Shown: positions 17,964-26,753 of the stretch, one piece after another
Layout: every line of letters starts with the position of its first letter
Numbering within the stretch: position 1 is the first letter of the stretch
From: Emticicia sp. 21SJ11W-3
Lineage (GTDB): Bacteria; Bacteroidota; Bacteroidia; Cytophagales; Spirosomataceae
DNA: 64,000 nt
Direction: 5' to 3'
Assembly (NCBI RefSeq): GCF_024138715.1
Contig: NZ_CP092074.1
Coordinates: 1,736,001 to 1,800,000 of the forward strand
The notes under the pieces: generated by a model
Databases searched by the model: none
What the model was told of the DNA's origin: nothing
Seen by the model: the letters and a program-made list of their open reading frames with translations, nothing else
Made by a program: the position numbers and the translations under genes

Positions 17964-18929
17964 ATGAACCGAATCCTGAAATTTATTCGTGCTTCTCTTA
18001 GCATGTCTTCGCACGAGGCCAAAGGGGTTTTAGTGGCCTTTTTCATTATTATGGCTGCTATGCTATTCATGGCAGGCGCCGACTACTTTTTTAGCCAGAA
18101 ACCACAGAATCTGACTATTTCGTCTCCCAAAGATATTGACAGCCTCACGGTAGCACTAGATGCCAAGGCCAGTGCGTATAGCCCGTATGGTGAAGCCAAA
18201 TCAGGCTTTGGTAGTTCGGGCGGTAAAAATTACAAACATTTTCATTTCGACCCGAATACTGCCACAGTGCAACAATTTCAAGAATTGGGTTTACCTAAGT
18301 TTATTGCTGAGCGTGTAGAAAAGTATCGAAGTAAAGGCGGGAAGTTCCGTAAGAAGGAAGACTTCAAGAAAATTTACGGTTTGTACCCAGAAACCTACGA
18401 GCGCCTGGCACCTTATATTGATTTACCTTCGGCAGATGAAACATCGGTCATTTCCCCACAAACTAACTCAGTAACCCAGCCGGCAAATCCTGAAAAGAAC
18501 GAAGCGCCAGCCAGAGAGCTGAAGAAGGAAAACAAACTAACCAGGTTTGATTTGAATACAGCTGATACCACGCAACTTAAGTTAATTAACGGAATTGGCT
18601 CCGGCTATGCCAGGCGGATTGTGAAGTTCAGAGATGCACTGGGTGGTTTTGCCAAAGCAGAGCAGGTACGAGAAACTTACGGTTTACCCCCCGAGACGGC
18701 AGACGAATTGTTAAAATATGGATTTGTGAGCGGAAGTATAAAGAAGCTGAAAATTAATCAGGTGGCAGTATCTGAACTAAGGCATTTGTATCTGAAGTAT
18801 CACCAGGCAAAGGCCATTGTTGCTTACCGTGAGCAGCACGGAAGTTTTAAATCAATTGAAGATTTGAGACAGATAAAAGTACTGGACGAAGCCACTATTC
18901 AGAAAATTGAACCGTATCTGGAGTATTAA
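17964..18929 (+). CDS. membrane-anchored helix-hairpin-helix (ComEA-like) protein
   Basis: 321 residues. One hydrophobic segment at ~22-43 anchors the protein; the remainder carries repeated helix-hairpin-helix DNA-binding motifs. The first (residues ~92-155) reads FDPNTATVQQFQELGLPKF, the second (~192-250) FDLNTADTTQLKLINGIGSG with YARRIVKFRD, and the third (~255-320) KINQVAVSELRHLYLKYHQAK. ComEA proteins with such repeats bind DNA during natural transformation, but other HhH proteins of Bacteroidota are uncharacterised. No other competence genes lie nearby, so the role is open. Confidence 0.82.
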   Translation: MNRILKFIRASLSMSSHEAKGVLVAFFIIMAAMLFMAGADYFFSQKPQNLTISSPKDIDSLTVALDAKASAYSPYGEAKSGFGSSGGKNYKHFHFDPNTATVQQFQELGLPKFIAERVEKYRSKGGKFRKKEDFKKIYGLYPETYERLAPYIDLPSADETSVISPQTNSVTQPANPEKNEAPARELKKENKLTRFDLNTADTTQLKLINGIGSGYARRIVKFRDALGGFAKAEQVRETYGLPPETADELLKYGFVSGSIKKLKINQVAVSELRHLYLKYHQAKAIVAYREQHGSFKSIEDLRQIKVLDEATIQKIEPYLEY

Positions 18930-18939
18930 AAAAAAACAA

Positions 18940-18957
18940 GAGGGGCGTGGGCCCCTC
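18940..18957. terminator. GC-rich hairpin between convergent genes
   Basis: Stem GAGGGGC-GTGG-GCCCCTC, preceded by an A run on the plus strand (T run for the minus-strand gene, whose stop is at 18961). Likely terminator for the minus-strand gene. Confidence 0.6.
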
Positions 18958-18960
18958 CGG

Positions 18961-19479
18961 TTATCTTGTATTTTTGCAAATTTTCACCGATTCTTCAAAC
19001 TTGTTCACAATCTCTTTCACCAGCCGCTCATCTTTTGTGTGAAGCGAGAAATTTGTTTTGCTTTCATTTTCATCATCACTTTTAAGATTAAACGAGCCGC
19101 CAATATTATGATTCTGGCCAAAGCCCACTTTCACTTTCATTCTGTCGGCAGGTACAATCATCTTCAGTTGGTATTCTCCACCATCTTCTTTGGCGTAAGA
19201 AATCTTTTGTACATCTTTCAATAACCAGGAGATTCTCATTCCGAAATTCAGGTCTGAGTCTCTGGCATCAATATTCATATTCATCTGGCAGCCTTTAAAT
19301 TTAAAAGTAGGTACGGCTTCATTGTCGTTAACTTTTAAATGGCTGCCATCTTTCTCTTTTACCAGTTGGTCTAGCTGGTAGCTCAGCCATTTGGTATTTG
19401 ATTCTAAAGTTTGAGCAAAGGCAAGGTTTGAGCCAAATAAAAGAATGACTGAGGTAATTAATAATTGTAGCTTTTTCAT
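18961..19479 (-). CDS. exported protein of unknown function
   Basis: 172 residues with a signal peptide (MKKLQLLITSVILLFGSNLAFAQ, cleavage after Ala-Phe-Ala). The mature ~150 residues are charged and beta-rich, and start LESNTKWLSYQLDQLVKEKDG. No family is recognised. It has two Cys (in FKGCQMNM and VKICKNTR near the end) that could form a disulfide in the periplasm. It lies downstream of, but probably separate from, the TonB/DUF4249 operon. Confidence 0.65.
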   Translation of the reverse strand: MKKLQLLITSVILLFGSNLAFAQTLESNTKWLSYQLDQLVKEKDGSHLKVNDNEAVPTFKFKGCQMNMNIDARDSDLNFGMRISWLLKDVQKISYAKEDGGEYQLKMIVPADRMKVKVGFGQNHNIGGSFNLKSDDENESKTNFSLHTKDERLVKEIVNKFEESVKICKNTR

Positions 19480-19550
19480 AATTCAGATAGTTTACTTGTT
19501 AGTTTATAAGTAGATGCAGAACAGTTATTGAGGGTTGCTTATAAACAAAA

Positions 19551-19575
19551 ATAAGTCCCCGGGCAGAGGACTTAT
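19551..19575 (-). terminator. terminator of the DUF4249/TonB operon
   Basis: Arms ATAAGTCC / GGACTTAT with a 9-nt loop. On the minus strand the right arm is followed by TTTTTGTTT, as expected for a terminator of the gene ending at 19601. Confidence 0.75.
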
Positions 19576-19600
19576 CTTCAAAATGCCGTAAATATTGGCC

Positions 19601-21988
19601 TTACATAAACTTGAAGTTGTAAGATAATGATACAATTGGCGCACCAAATACAACCAGTTTATAGGCCGATACAGCAGTGCCTTGTGTACGAATAAATACA
19701 GAGTAGGCGTTTTTCTTACCGTAAAGGTTAAAAACGGTGAATGTCCAGTTACCTTTAAAACGTTTGTCTTTCATGCTCGGTTGATAGATGTTCCACGCAA
19801 AGTCAAGGCGATGGTAATCTGGCAGTCGGGCGTTGTTACGAACACCATAGTAGGGGTAGCTGGTTCCCTGATAGATAATGAAACCCTCTGGCATGGTAAA
19901 GGGGCGGCCGGTGCTATATGAGAAGTTAAACGAAAAATCGTGGTGCTTACCCTGATTAATAATTACAGAAGCATTGAAAGAGTGCGGGCGGTCATAATTA
20001 GCGGCATACCACTTGCCAAAGTTAATCTGCTCGCCAAAGGTTGTGCCTTCAGATACCATATTCTGAGAGCGGCTGTAGGTATAGTTTACCCAGCCTGTCA
20101 TTTCACCTTTTTTCTTTGAAATCATAAATTCCAGCCCATAAGAGCGGTTTTTACCTTGCAGCAATTGCATTTCAGGGTGAGCGTCAAGCAGGAAGTCGGC
20201 ACCGGGCTTATAATCAATAATGTTATTGGTCATCCGATAGTAGCCTTCAACCGATAGCTCGTAGATATTGCCCGGCAGGTTATGAAACAAACCTGCTGCT
20301 ACCAATGAGCTTATTTGCGGACGAACGTGGGTGTCAGAAGTTTTCCAGCGGGATGTAGGCAGGGGAGTAGTTGTATTAGTAACTACCTGCATATACTGGC
20401 GCATGATGTTATAACCTACCTTTATAGAGGTTTTGTCGCTAAGCGAATACTTAAAGCCTAATCTTGGCTCAAAGCCGCCGTACGATTTAATGATTTTGCC
20501 TCTTGCATAGGAAATGGTATCTCTGACCGACAGTGCATCTTTTGGCTGGTTAGGCTCATAAATCTGCACATCGGCAGGCCCCAGTGCAAAAAACTGAGAG
20601 TATCTTACACCTAATGCCAGCGTGGCTTTAGGAGAAAGGGTGATTTCGTCTTCTGCATAAATACCGGTTTCTAACGAATATTCGTTCGGTGTTTTCAGAG
20701 CAAGCACACTGCGGCTTGTGCCGGGTTTTAATTCACCGGGGCCAACTCTGTATTTTGTAGCACTGATACCGACCTCAATGTTATGCTTTGCATAGTTAAA
20801 GTTAACATTGGTTTTGGCTTGTTTGTAGTCGATGTCTGACATTAAAACTACTTTGTTGTCAGAGTTCAGTTCTGGCAGCAATGTTTTAGGTAAATAATAA
20901 GCTGATACCACCGTAGTTTGCATATTGATTTTTGGCGATATGGCATAAAACCAACGTGCAGAGAAGCTTCTACTCCGGTAATCATACTGAGTTGATGTAG
21001 CATTAATGTTACCAATGCCACCCAGCAACTGGGTCTGAAAGAAGTCTTTACTGTAATAGCCTGAAGCGGTAATGGTATTTTTGGCATTGACACGATAAAA
21101 AAGCTTTGCTACTACATCGGTAAAGTTTGCTTTGATATCGTCCAGTTTTTGGGAAGCCAATGGCAAAAGGAAGTCGTTATAAGATGCCCGGCCTGAAATC
21201 ATTACGCCCAGTTTGTCTTTTATAACAGGGACATCAAGCGAGAGCCGATTTGATACCAGACTGATACCGCCATTCATTTTAAATTTATCAAGTGACGGCT
21301 GAGCCAGCGTTACATCCATTACTGAGGCTGCTCTGCCACCAAAACGCGCAGGCGTATTGCCTTTGTAAACCTCAACGCCTGATGCCGCCTCAGAAGGAAA
21401 CGCCGTAAACAAACCAAACATATGGGTGGGGTTGAAAATCGGGATGTCGTCTAGTAATAAAAGGTTCTGGTCAGTTGTACCGCCTCTGATATTTACCCCG
21501 TTTGAGGCCTCGCCGACACTGGTTACACCGGGCAGCATCTGCAAACCCCGCAGAATGTCTATTTCGCCTACGGCAGCAGGTAGTTTTCTGAGGGTTTTTA
21601 TATTTAATTGATTAACCCCCAGTAAAGGGCGCTGAATGTTGGCTTCTACACCTTTGCTTGATACAATCACTTCTTCCAGCTCGTTTTCAACACGGCCCAT
21701 TGAGTAATTGCGTCTCATATCTGCATTTATTTTAATACCGTCTCTTACAGGTCTGTAGCCTACAAACTTAACAGTTACGGCGTGTTCGCCATACGGAATA
21801 TTAATGTCAAAATATCCGTTTTCATCGGTAACGGCGCCAAACTTCCCATAATCAACATTGATAGATGCCTTGGCAAGTGGTTTACCATCAAGTGTATCTT
21901 TTACATAGCCGCTAAAGCGGTAAAAAACCTGTGCCCTGGCTGCTATGGTAAGTAATAGAAATGAACTTACGATGTAAAGTTTTCTCAT
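19601..21988 (-). CDS. TonB-dependent receptor with CarboxypepD_reg-like domain
   Basis: A 795-residue outer-membrane receptor. Signal peptide (1-19), CarboxypepD_reg-like domain (~25-105, FSGYVKDTLDGKPLAKASINV), plug (~120-220, with VNIRGGTTDQNLLLLDDIPIFNP) and a 22-strand barrel to the C-terminal Phe-Met. It should take up a nutrient using TonB energy. It starts 41 bp after the fourth DUF4249 gene with no terminator between them, so it is likely the last gene of that operon. The lipoproteins may be surface partners for it, as SusD is for SusC, although they belong to a different family. Confidence 0.92.
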   Translation of the reverse strand: MRKLYIVSSFLLLTIAARAQVFYRFSGYVKDTLDGKPLAKASINVDYGKFGAVTDENGYFDINIPYGEHAVTVKFVGYRPVRDGIKINADMRRNYSMGRVENELEEVIVSSKGVEANIQRPLLGVNQLNIKTLRKLPAAVGEIDILRGLQMLPGVTSVGEASNGVNIRGGTTDQNLLLLDDIPIFNPTHMFGLFTAFPSEAASGVEVYKGNTPARFGGRAASVMDVTLAQPSLDKFKMNGGISLVSNRLSLDVPVIKDKLGVMISGRASYNDFLLPLASQKLDDIKANFTDVVAKLFYRVNAKNTITASGYYSKDFFQTQLLGGIGNINATSTQYDYRSRSFSARWFYAISPKINMQTTVVSAYYLPKTLLPELNSDNKVVLMSDIDYKQAKTNVNFNYAKHNIEVGISATKYRVGPGELKPGTSRSVLALKTPNEYSLETGIYAEDEITLSPKATLALGVRYSQFFALGPADVQIYEPNQPKDALSVRDTISYARGKIIKSYGGFEPRLGFKYSLSDKTSIKVGYNIMRQYMQVVTNTTTPLPTSRWKTSDTHVRPQISSLVAAGLFHNLPGNIYELSVEGYYRMTNNIIDYKPGADFLLDAHPEMQLLQGKNRSYGLEFMISKKKGEMTGWVNYTYSRSQNMVSEGTTFGEQINFGKWYAANYDRPHSFNASVIINQGKHHDFSFNFSYSTGRPFTMPEGFIIYQGTSYPYYGVRNNARLPDYHRLDFAWNIYQPSMKDKRFKGNWTFTVFNLYGKKNAYSVFIRTQGTAVSAYKLVVFGAPIVSLSYNFKFM

Positions 21989-22029
21989 TTTTTAAAATAG
22001 AACAATTGATGGTGAATATGAATATAAAA

Positions 22030-23190
22030 TCAGTTTTTAGGCTTTTTTACTCTTGGAACCCAGCCTTTGGGTTCAATTTTTGTACGGGTGGCACTTTCAA
22101 TACACAAGGCCAGCGGAGGCCTGTCAGGTACACCGTTCACTGTGGGTTCTGGTATAATCTGGTGGTCTAATAACCCAACAGGATACGCTTTGCCAGCTGC
22201 ATTTTCACGGCTTATCCAGTATCTTATTTTTTTCATACTTGTTACCATAAAGAATCCGGCAACCATTTCATTACTTTCGTTGATATTCTTTACGTTACCA
22301 ATTATGGCTGCGGGTGGTGTGTCAACCAAACTGCCATTGTTCTGAACCTGGTCGGCTAACAACTTTAAATATCTGTATGCACCAGGCGAAATAGATTGTT
22401 GAGTAATTTCTATCAGGCTTCCGCCTTCTTGATAATAAGGTATTTTAGCTACAAGCCTGCCGCTTATGGTTTTTCCGTTACTATAAATATCACTGAAAAC
22501 GTTCAGGTCTTTGCTTTTCAGTATTTCCCAGCAATTGCCATCGCAGAAATAATCATAGCTTAGATTTTCATACCCTGCTTCCTTTCTGCATCCGGGGGGC
22601 GTATTGGTTGTTCCTGTAAGATGATAACGACCATCATTGCAGGTAGTGCAGATATCCTGAAGCTCCCATAATTTCCACGACCACATATAATTGTTATTCT
22701 GGTCGCCGGGGTCAGGGGTATCTATGTAAACATAATTGGCGGGGTCATAATACACGCCGCGGGGTACTCCACTTGGCATAAACTCATCATACACCTTTAC
22801 CATATCTGCCACCTTTATCAGCGTTTCTTTGTCAGATTTATATTGCCTGCCATCTGCTTTCTGAATATTTAACTGATACGAGCTTCCTTGTTTCAGCCGG
22901 AAAGACAGCGGTAAACTATAAATGCCGTTTTCTTCTTCTGCAAACCTGATTTTTTCCTTTTCGTCTACTATTAATTCAATTACAGCATTTTTTACAGGTA
23001 TGGTATAATTGTTGTTTTCAGACGAAACAGACTCGTGTATTTTTATTCTCTGTTGCTCGTCAAGGTCAGTAAGGGTTGCATCAATTGTCAGAAAAATGCT
23101 TTTTCCATCAAAAGTTGCAGAAAACGGCTCAACACAGGAACAAACCCATAGCAGCAAAGAGATACAAAAAACACCTATAAATTTGTTCAT
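22030..23190 (-). CDS. DUF4249 lipoprotein (fourth in tandem by transcription)
   Basis: 386 residues. Signal peptide with Cys at the end of LLLWVCSC. An N-terminal beta domain begins at FLTIDATLTDLDEQQRIKIHES; the core has NVFSDIYSNGKTISGRLVAKIPYY and the hallmark SLVDTPPAAIIGNVKN shared by all four paralogues. A cysteine cluster precedes the core (C-x2-C, then C, then C-x3-C before Trp), probably disulfides or a metal site. The C-terminus differs from its siblings in a basic tail (VPRVKKPKN). DUF4249 proteins are predicted outer-membrane lipoproteins next to TonB receptors; function unproven. Confidence 0.87.
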   Translation of the reverse strand: MNKFIGVFCISLLLWVCSCVEPFSATFDGKSIFLTIDATLTDLDEQQRIKIHESVSSENNNYTIPVKNAVIELIVDEKEKIRFAEEENGIYSLPLSFRLKQGSSYQLNIQKADGRQYKSDKETLIKVADMVKVYDEFMPSGVPRGVYYDPANYVYIDTPDPGDQNNNYMWSWKLWELQDICTTCNDGRYHLTGTTNTPPGCRKEAGYENLSYDYFCDGNCWEILKSKDLNVFSDIYSNGKTISGRLVAKIPYYQEGGSLIEITQQSISPGAYRYLKLLADQVQNNGSLVDTPPAAIIGNVKNINESNEMVAGFFMVTSMKKIRYWISRENAAGKAYPVGLLDHQIIPEPTVNGVPDRPPLALCIESATRTKIEPKGWVPRVKKPKN

Positions 23191-23232
23191 TTTAATGGTA
23201 ATTAGGTTTATATCATGGCCTTACAAGCTACC

Positions 23233-24363
23233 TTAATCAATCCAGCCATCTGGCTTGCTTGGGGTTCGGTACTTGCCTTCCAGGCACGGTGCCAGTGGTG
23301 GTCTTGTTAAATCGGGCCCTGATGGCTCTGGTATAAATGTATGCCCCAAAAGTCCGATTGGTCTGGCTAAGCCTGAAGCATTTTCGCGTCCGATCCAATA
23401 TCTCCAAGCTCTTACAGACGTTACCATGAAAAATCCGGCCACGGCTTCATCAGGGTTGGTAATATTCTTTACATTGCCAATAATGGCTGCGGGCGGGGTA
23501 TCTACCAGACTACCGTTGTTCTGTACCTGATTCACAAGCAGTTTCATGTATTGAAAAGCATTAGGTGAAACCGACTGCTGTTTTATTTCAATTAAGGCTC
23601 CTCTGGCAGCATAATAAGGTATTTTAGCAATCAGCCTGCCTAAAATTGGTTTTCCGTTTGAATAAACATCACTAAAAACATTCAGGTCTTTATTATAAAA
23701 AATCTGCCAGCAGTCGCCGTTGCAATTATAATCATAAGTTGCATTGGCATAATTGGCTTCTATCTTACATTCGCCGGGCGATGGATTCAGAAAAAACCTG
23801 CCACCATAACAGGTTGCGCATATACTTTGCTTCTCCCACAGTTTCCAGGTCCACATGTAGCTGTTTTTTTCATTGGCAGGGTCTTCGGTGTCAAGGTAAA
23901 TATAGTGTGCCGGTTCTGTTCCGAGCGATGCCTCAATGCCATCTACCTTAAACTCATCATACACATTTGTAATAGCCGGAATACCGCCCAGTTTCTCTAC
24001 TTCAGATTCATATCTGGTGCCATCTGCCCGCTGAAAAGCAAGTTTATAACTTCGGCCAACTTGGGTATGAAAAGATAAAGGAAGTACATATACCCCGCCT
24101 GAACGCTCAGTAAGCGGAATTCTCTCGGTGTTGTCTACTATGATTTCTACCTTGGCACCGGCTACAGGAATGGCATAAACAGTATTGGCGGCACTGTAAG
24201 ACTCTATAATTTTTACCGATTGCTCTTCGGCTAAATCGGTAATGGTAGCATCAATTGTCAGTATTTTTCTTTCTTGCTGAACATTCAGGTCGTAAGGCTC
24301 TACGCAGGCATAAAACATTACACAAATTGAAATCAGGTATGCGAGGTTTTTGCTTTTGAGCAT
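23233..24363 (-). CDS. DUF4249 lipoprotein (third in tandem by transcription)
   Basis: 376 residues with a lipoprotein signal ending at Cys (CVMFYACVEP) and the same architecture as its neighbours: TIDATITDLAEEQSVKIIES, the C-x2-C...C...C-x3-C-W cluster, NVFSDVYSNGKPILGRLIAKIPYY, SLVDTPPAAIIGNVKN and the C-terminal KPDGW motif. It is separated from its neighbours by 27 and 42 bp, consistent with one mRNA. The pattern of identity to the copies on either side indicates tandem duplication followed by divergence. Confidence 0.87.
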   Translation of the reverse strand: MLKSKNLAYLISICVMFYACVEPYDLNVQQERKILTIDATITDLAEEQSVKIIESYSAANTVYAIPVAGAKVEIIVDNTERIPLTERSGGVYVLPLSFHTQVGRSYKLAFQRADGTRYESEVEKLGGIPAITNVYDEFKVDGIEASLGTEPAHYIYLDTEDPANEKNSYMWTWKLWEKQSICATCYGGRFFLNPSPGECKIEANYANATYDYNCNGDCWQIFYNKDLNVFSDVYSNGKPILGRLIAKIPYYAARGALIEIKQQSVSPNAFQYMKLLVNQVQNNGSLVDTPPAAIIGNVKNITNPDEAVAGFFMVTSVRAWRYWIGRENASGLARPIGLLGHTFIPEPSGPDLTRPPLAPCLEGKYRTPSKPDGWID

Positions 24364-24390
24364 TTGATTGATTATAAAAATGATGTTTTC

Positions 24391-25539
24391 TTAATTTACC
24401 CAACCTTCCGGTTTGGCATCGGTACGGAATCTGCCCGGTATGCACGGCGCCAGAGGTGGCCTGGGTGGATCTGGCGGTAATGACGCGGGCTCATAGTTGA
24501 GCTTATGCCCCAGAATACCGGTTGGTACAGCGCCGCTGCCTTCGGCGTTCCGGCGGCTCAGCCAGTAGTTTACTTTTCTGACACCCGTTACCATAAAAAA
24601 GCCTGCTACTGCTTCTGTAGCATTATTAGTGTTTCTGATGTTACCAATAACGGGTGCAGGCGGGGTATCAACCAGGCTTCCTGTTGTTTGCGCCTGGTCT
24701 GCCAGTATTTTCAGATACCTGTATGCTGCAGCCGTAACCGATTGCTGGGTAATTTCTATTAAGGCACCTTCTGCCGAGTAATAGGGTATTTGTGCTACCA
24801 ACCTTCCGGTTATGGGTTTGCCATTGCTAAACACATCACTGAAAACATTCAGTTGCGCACTATAAAAAATATCCCAGCAATTGCCATTACAAGCATAATC
24901 AAAAAATGGCGTCTGGTTATATTTTTCTTCTCTTACACAATCGCCAAAAGGCAATGGTGAAGTATAATACCTGCCATAAGAGCACGATTTACAAATGATT
25001 TGTTTCTCCCATAATCTCCACGACCATACGTAATTGTTTTTCTCGCCGGCGGGGTCATTGGTGTCAATGTAAACATAATTTGCCGGCGCTTTACCAAAGG
25101 CAGTTTCAAGGCCTTTCAGCATGAAGCCATCATAAACTTTTTCTATTTCGGGTACGGTTGTCATTATTTCTTCTGCCGACTCATATTTTGTTCCGTCAGG
25201 TTTTACGAAAACAAGTTTATACGCATTTCCTGCCTTTACTTTGAACGACGCAGGTAACGCATAAATACCACCGTCTTTTTCTGTAAGTGTTATCTTATCT
25301 GTATTATTGACAATAACTTCCACTTTCAGATTGCTAACCGGAAAAGCATAAACCGAGCTATTACGGCTTTCAGACTCTGTGATAGTAAAAGTCTGCTGCT
25401 CGTCGGTGTCTTTAATGGTAGCGTCTACAGTTAGTATTTTTCTTCCATAGGGGAACGCAACTTCAAACGGTTCAACGCAGGCAAACACGCCAAAAACAAT
25501 TGACAAAAACACCCAGGTCTTTTTAGCACTCATTAACAT
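24391..25539 (-). CDS. DUF4249 lipoprotein (second in tandem by transcription)
   Basis: 382 residues. Lipoprotein signal (VFGVFACVEP), TVDATIKDTDEQQTFTITES, the C-x2-C cluster (CKSC), NVFSDVFSNGKPITGRLVAQIPYY, SLVDTPPAPVIGNIRN (one Ala to Pro and one Val substitution in the otherwise fixed core), VAGFFMVTGVRKVNYWLSRRN and C-terminal KPEGWVN. An ATG three codons further in is also possible. Same predicted role as its paralogues. Confidence 0.87.
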   Translation of the reverse strand: MLMSAKKTWVFLSIVFGVFACVEPFEVAFPYGRKILTVDATIKDTDEQQTFTITESESRNSSVYAFPVSNLKVEVIVNNTDKITLTEKDGGIYALPASFKVKAGNAYKLVFVKPDGTKYESAEEIMTTVPEIEKVYDGFMLKGLETAFGKAPANYVYIDTNDPAGEKNNYVWSWRLWEKQIICKSCSYGRYYTSPLPFGDCVREEKYNQTPFFDYACNGNCWDIFYSAQLNVFSDVFSNGKPITGRLVAQIPYYSAEGALIEITQQSVTAAAYRYLKILADQAQTTGSLVDTPPAPVIGNIRNTNNATEAVAGFFMVTGVRKVNYWLSRRNAEGSGAVPTGILGHKLNYEPASLPPDPPRPPLAPCIPGRFRTDAKPEGWVN

Positions 25540-25563
25540 CTGTATTTATTATTTGTTGTGTGA

Positions 25564-26607
25564 TTAATTTAACCAGCCATCTGGTTTTTCAGGTGTGCGT
25601 GTCGGCCCTTTTTCACAGGCATAAGAGATAGGAAAAGTAGATAAATTAGGTTTACGACCTAATAACCCGATTGGGGCAGCTTTGCCAATGCCATTTTCCC
25701 GACTTAACCAATACTTTTGAACCACCATACTTGCTACCGAAAAAACACCTGTAACAGGTTCATCAGCGTTACTTAAATTCCTGATGTTTCCTATGATAGC
25801 CGCAGGGGGTGTGTCTACCAGGGTTCCATTGGTTTGCTGTTGTTCGCTTACCAGTTTAAAATATTTATATGCCTTTTCTGATACAGTCAGTTGTTTAATT
25901 TCAAGCAGGGCACCATCAGAAGAATAATAGGGTATTTTTGCTACCAGCCTTGATGTAACCAGTTTTCCGTTTGAAAATCTATCGCTGAAAACATTAAAAT
26001 CTTTGTTATTCAAAATTTCCCAGCAGTTAGTTTTACAGTAATAATCGTAATAATCGATACGGCAAAATTTCTGGCTCTCCCAAAGTTTCCATGTCCATAC
26101 ATAATAATCGGTGGTATTACGGTTGTCCTGAAAATCCAGAAAAACATAGCTGGCCGGTATATCATTGAAATCGCCTTTCAGACCTTTTACCTCAAAATTA
26201 TCAAAGATGCGGTCTATGGCAGGTACTGGCGTTGTTTTTTCCTCTGTCGACTCATAGGTAGTTCCATCAGGTTTCTTAAACCGCAGCTTGTAAGTTCTGC
26301 CGGGTTCAATCCGGAAAAACTCAGGCAAATAATAAACTCCGTTTTGGTTTTCGTGCAGGCTGATTTTCTCTGAGCCACTCACTATTAATTCAACATCCAG
26401 GCGCTTAACAGGCGTATTGTAAATGTCTCCGCTAAAATTGTTGGTTTCGTTAATACGAATGGCCTGTGTCGGTTCTACATCATTTAAATTAGCTTCTACA
26501 ACCAGGTACCGGGCATTATTTGGCAGTGGAATCTCATAAGGCATAACACAGGCGCATAGGAGTTGTGCAAGCAAAAAAAGTATAGCTTTTGAGAATCTTT
26601 CCATCAC
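25564..26607 (-). CDS. DUF4249 lipoprotein, first of four in tandem, shorter variant
   Basis: 347 residues, the shortest and most divergent copy. Lipoprotein signal (LLCACVMP), VVEANLNDVEPTQAIRINET, NVFSDRFSNGKLVTSRLVAKIPYY, TLVDTPPAAIIGNIRN and C-terminal KPDGWLN. It lacks about 20-30 residues of the cysteine-rich insert: only one Cys and the C-x3-C-W pair remain, and the C-x2-C pair is gone. It has its own perfect -7 box 36 nt upstream and is therefore the operon leader. Confidence 0.87.
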   Translation of the reverse strand: MMERFSKAILFLLAQLLCACVMPYEIPLPNNARYLVVEANLNDVEPTQAIRINETNNFSGDIYNTPVKRLDVELIVSGSEKISLHENQNGVYYLPEFFRIEPGRTYKLRFKKPDGTTYESTEEKTTPVPAIDRIFDNFEVKGLKGDFNDIPASYVFLDFQDNRNTTDYYVWTWKLWESQKFCRIDYYDYYCKTNCWEILNNKDFNVFSDRFSNGKLVTSRLVAKIPYYSSDGALLEIKQLTVSEKAYKYFKLVSEQQQTNGTLVDTPPAAIIGNIRNLSNADEPVTGVFSVASMVVQKYWLSRENGIGKAAPIGLLGRKPNLSTFPISYACEKGPTRTPEKPDGWLN

Positions 26608-26643
26608 AACAATATTTACCGGCTATTGTGAAACTAATTATTA

Positions 26644-26651
26644 CAAATATA
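26644..26651 (-). promoter_or_regulatory. -7 box of the DUF4249 operon
   Basis: TATATTTG on the minus strand, 36 nt before the ATG at 26607, identical to the -7 box of the TonB receptor gene upstream (29165-29172), which suggests separate but similar promoters. Confidence 0.55.
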
Positions 26652-26753
26652 AATATTCAAAGAGAGATTAGAAATTAATAATGTGTAGTGAAGACATTTA
26701 ATAGATGAAACCCCTTAATGAGCCGTTGAAAAGCCTTAATTATACTTACTCGG

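Noticed and set aside
22030-26607. Tandem arrays considered as CRISPR or phage-like repeat units
   Set aside because: They are full-length paralogous genes with diverged sequence, not short repeats.
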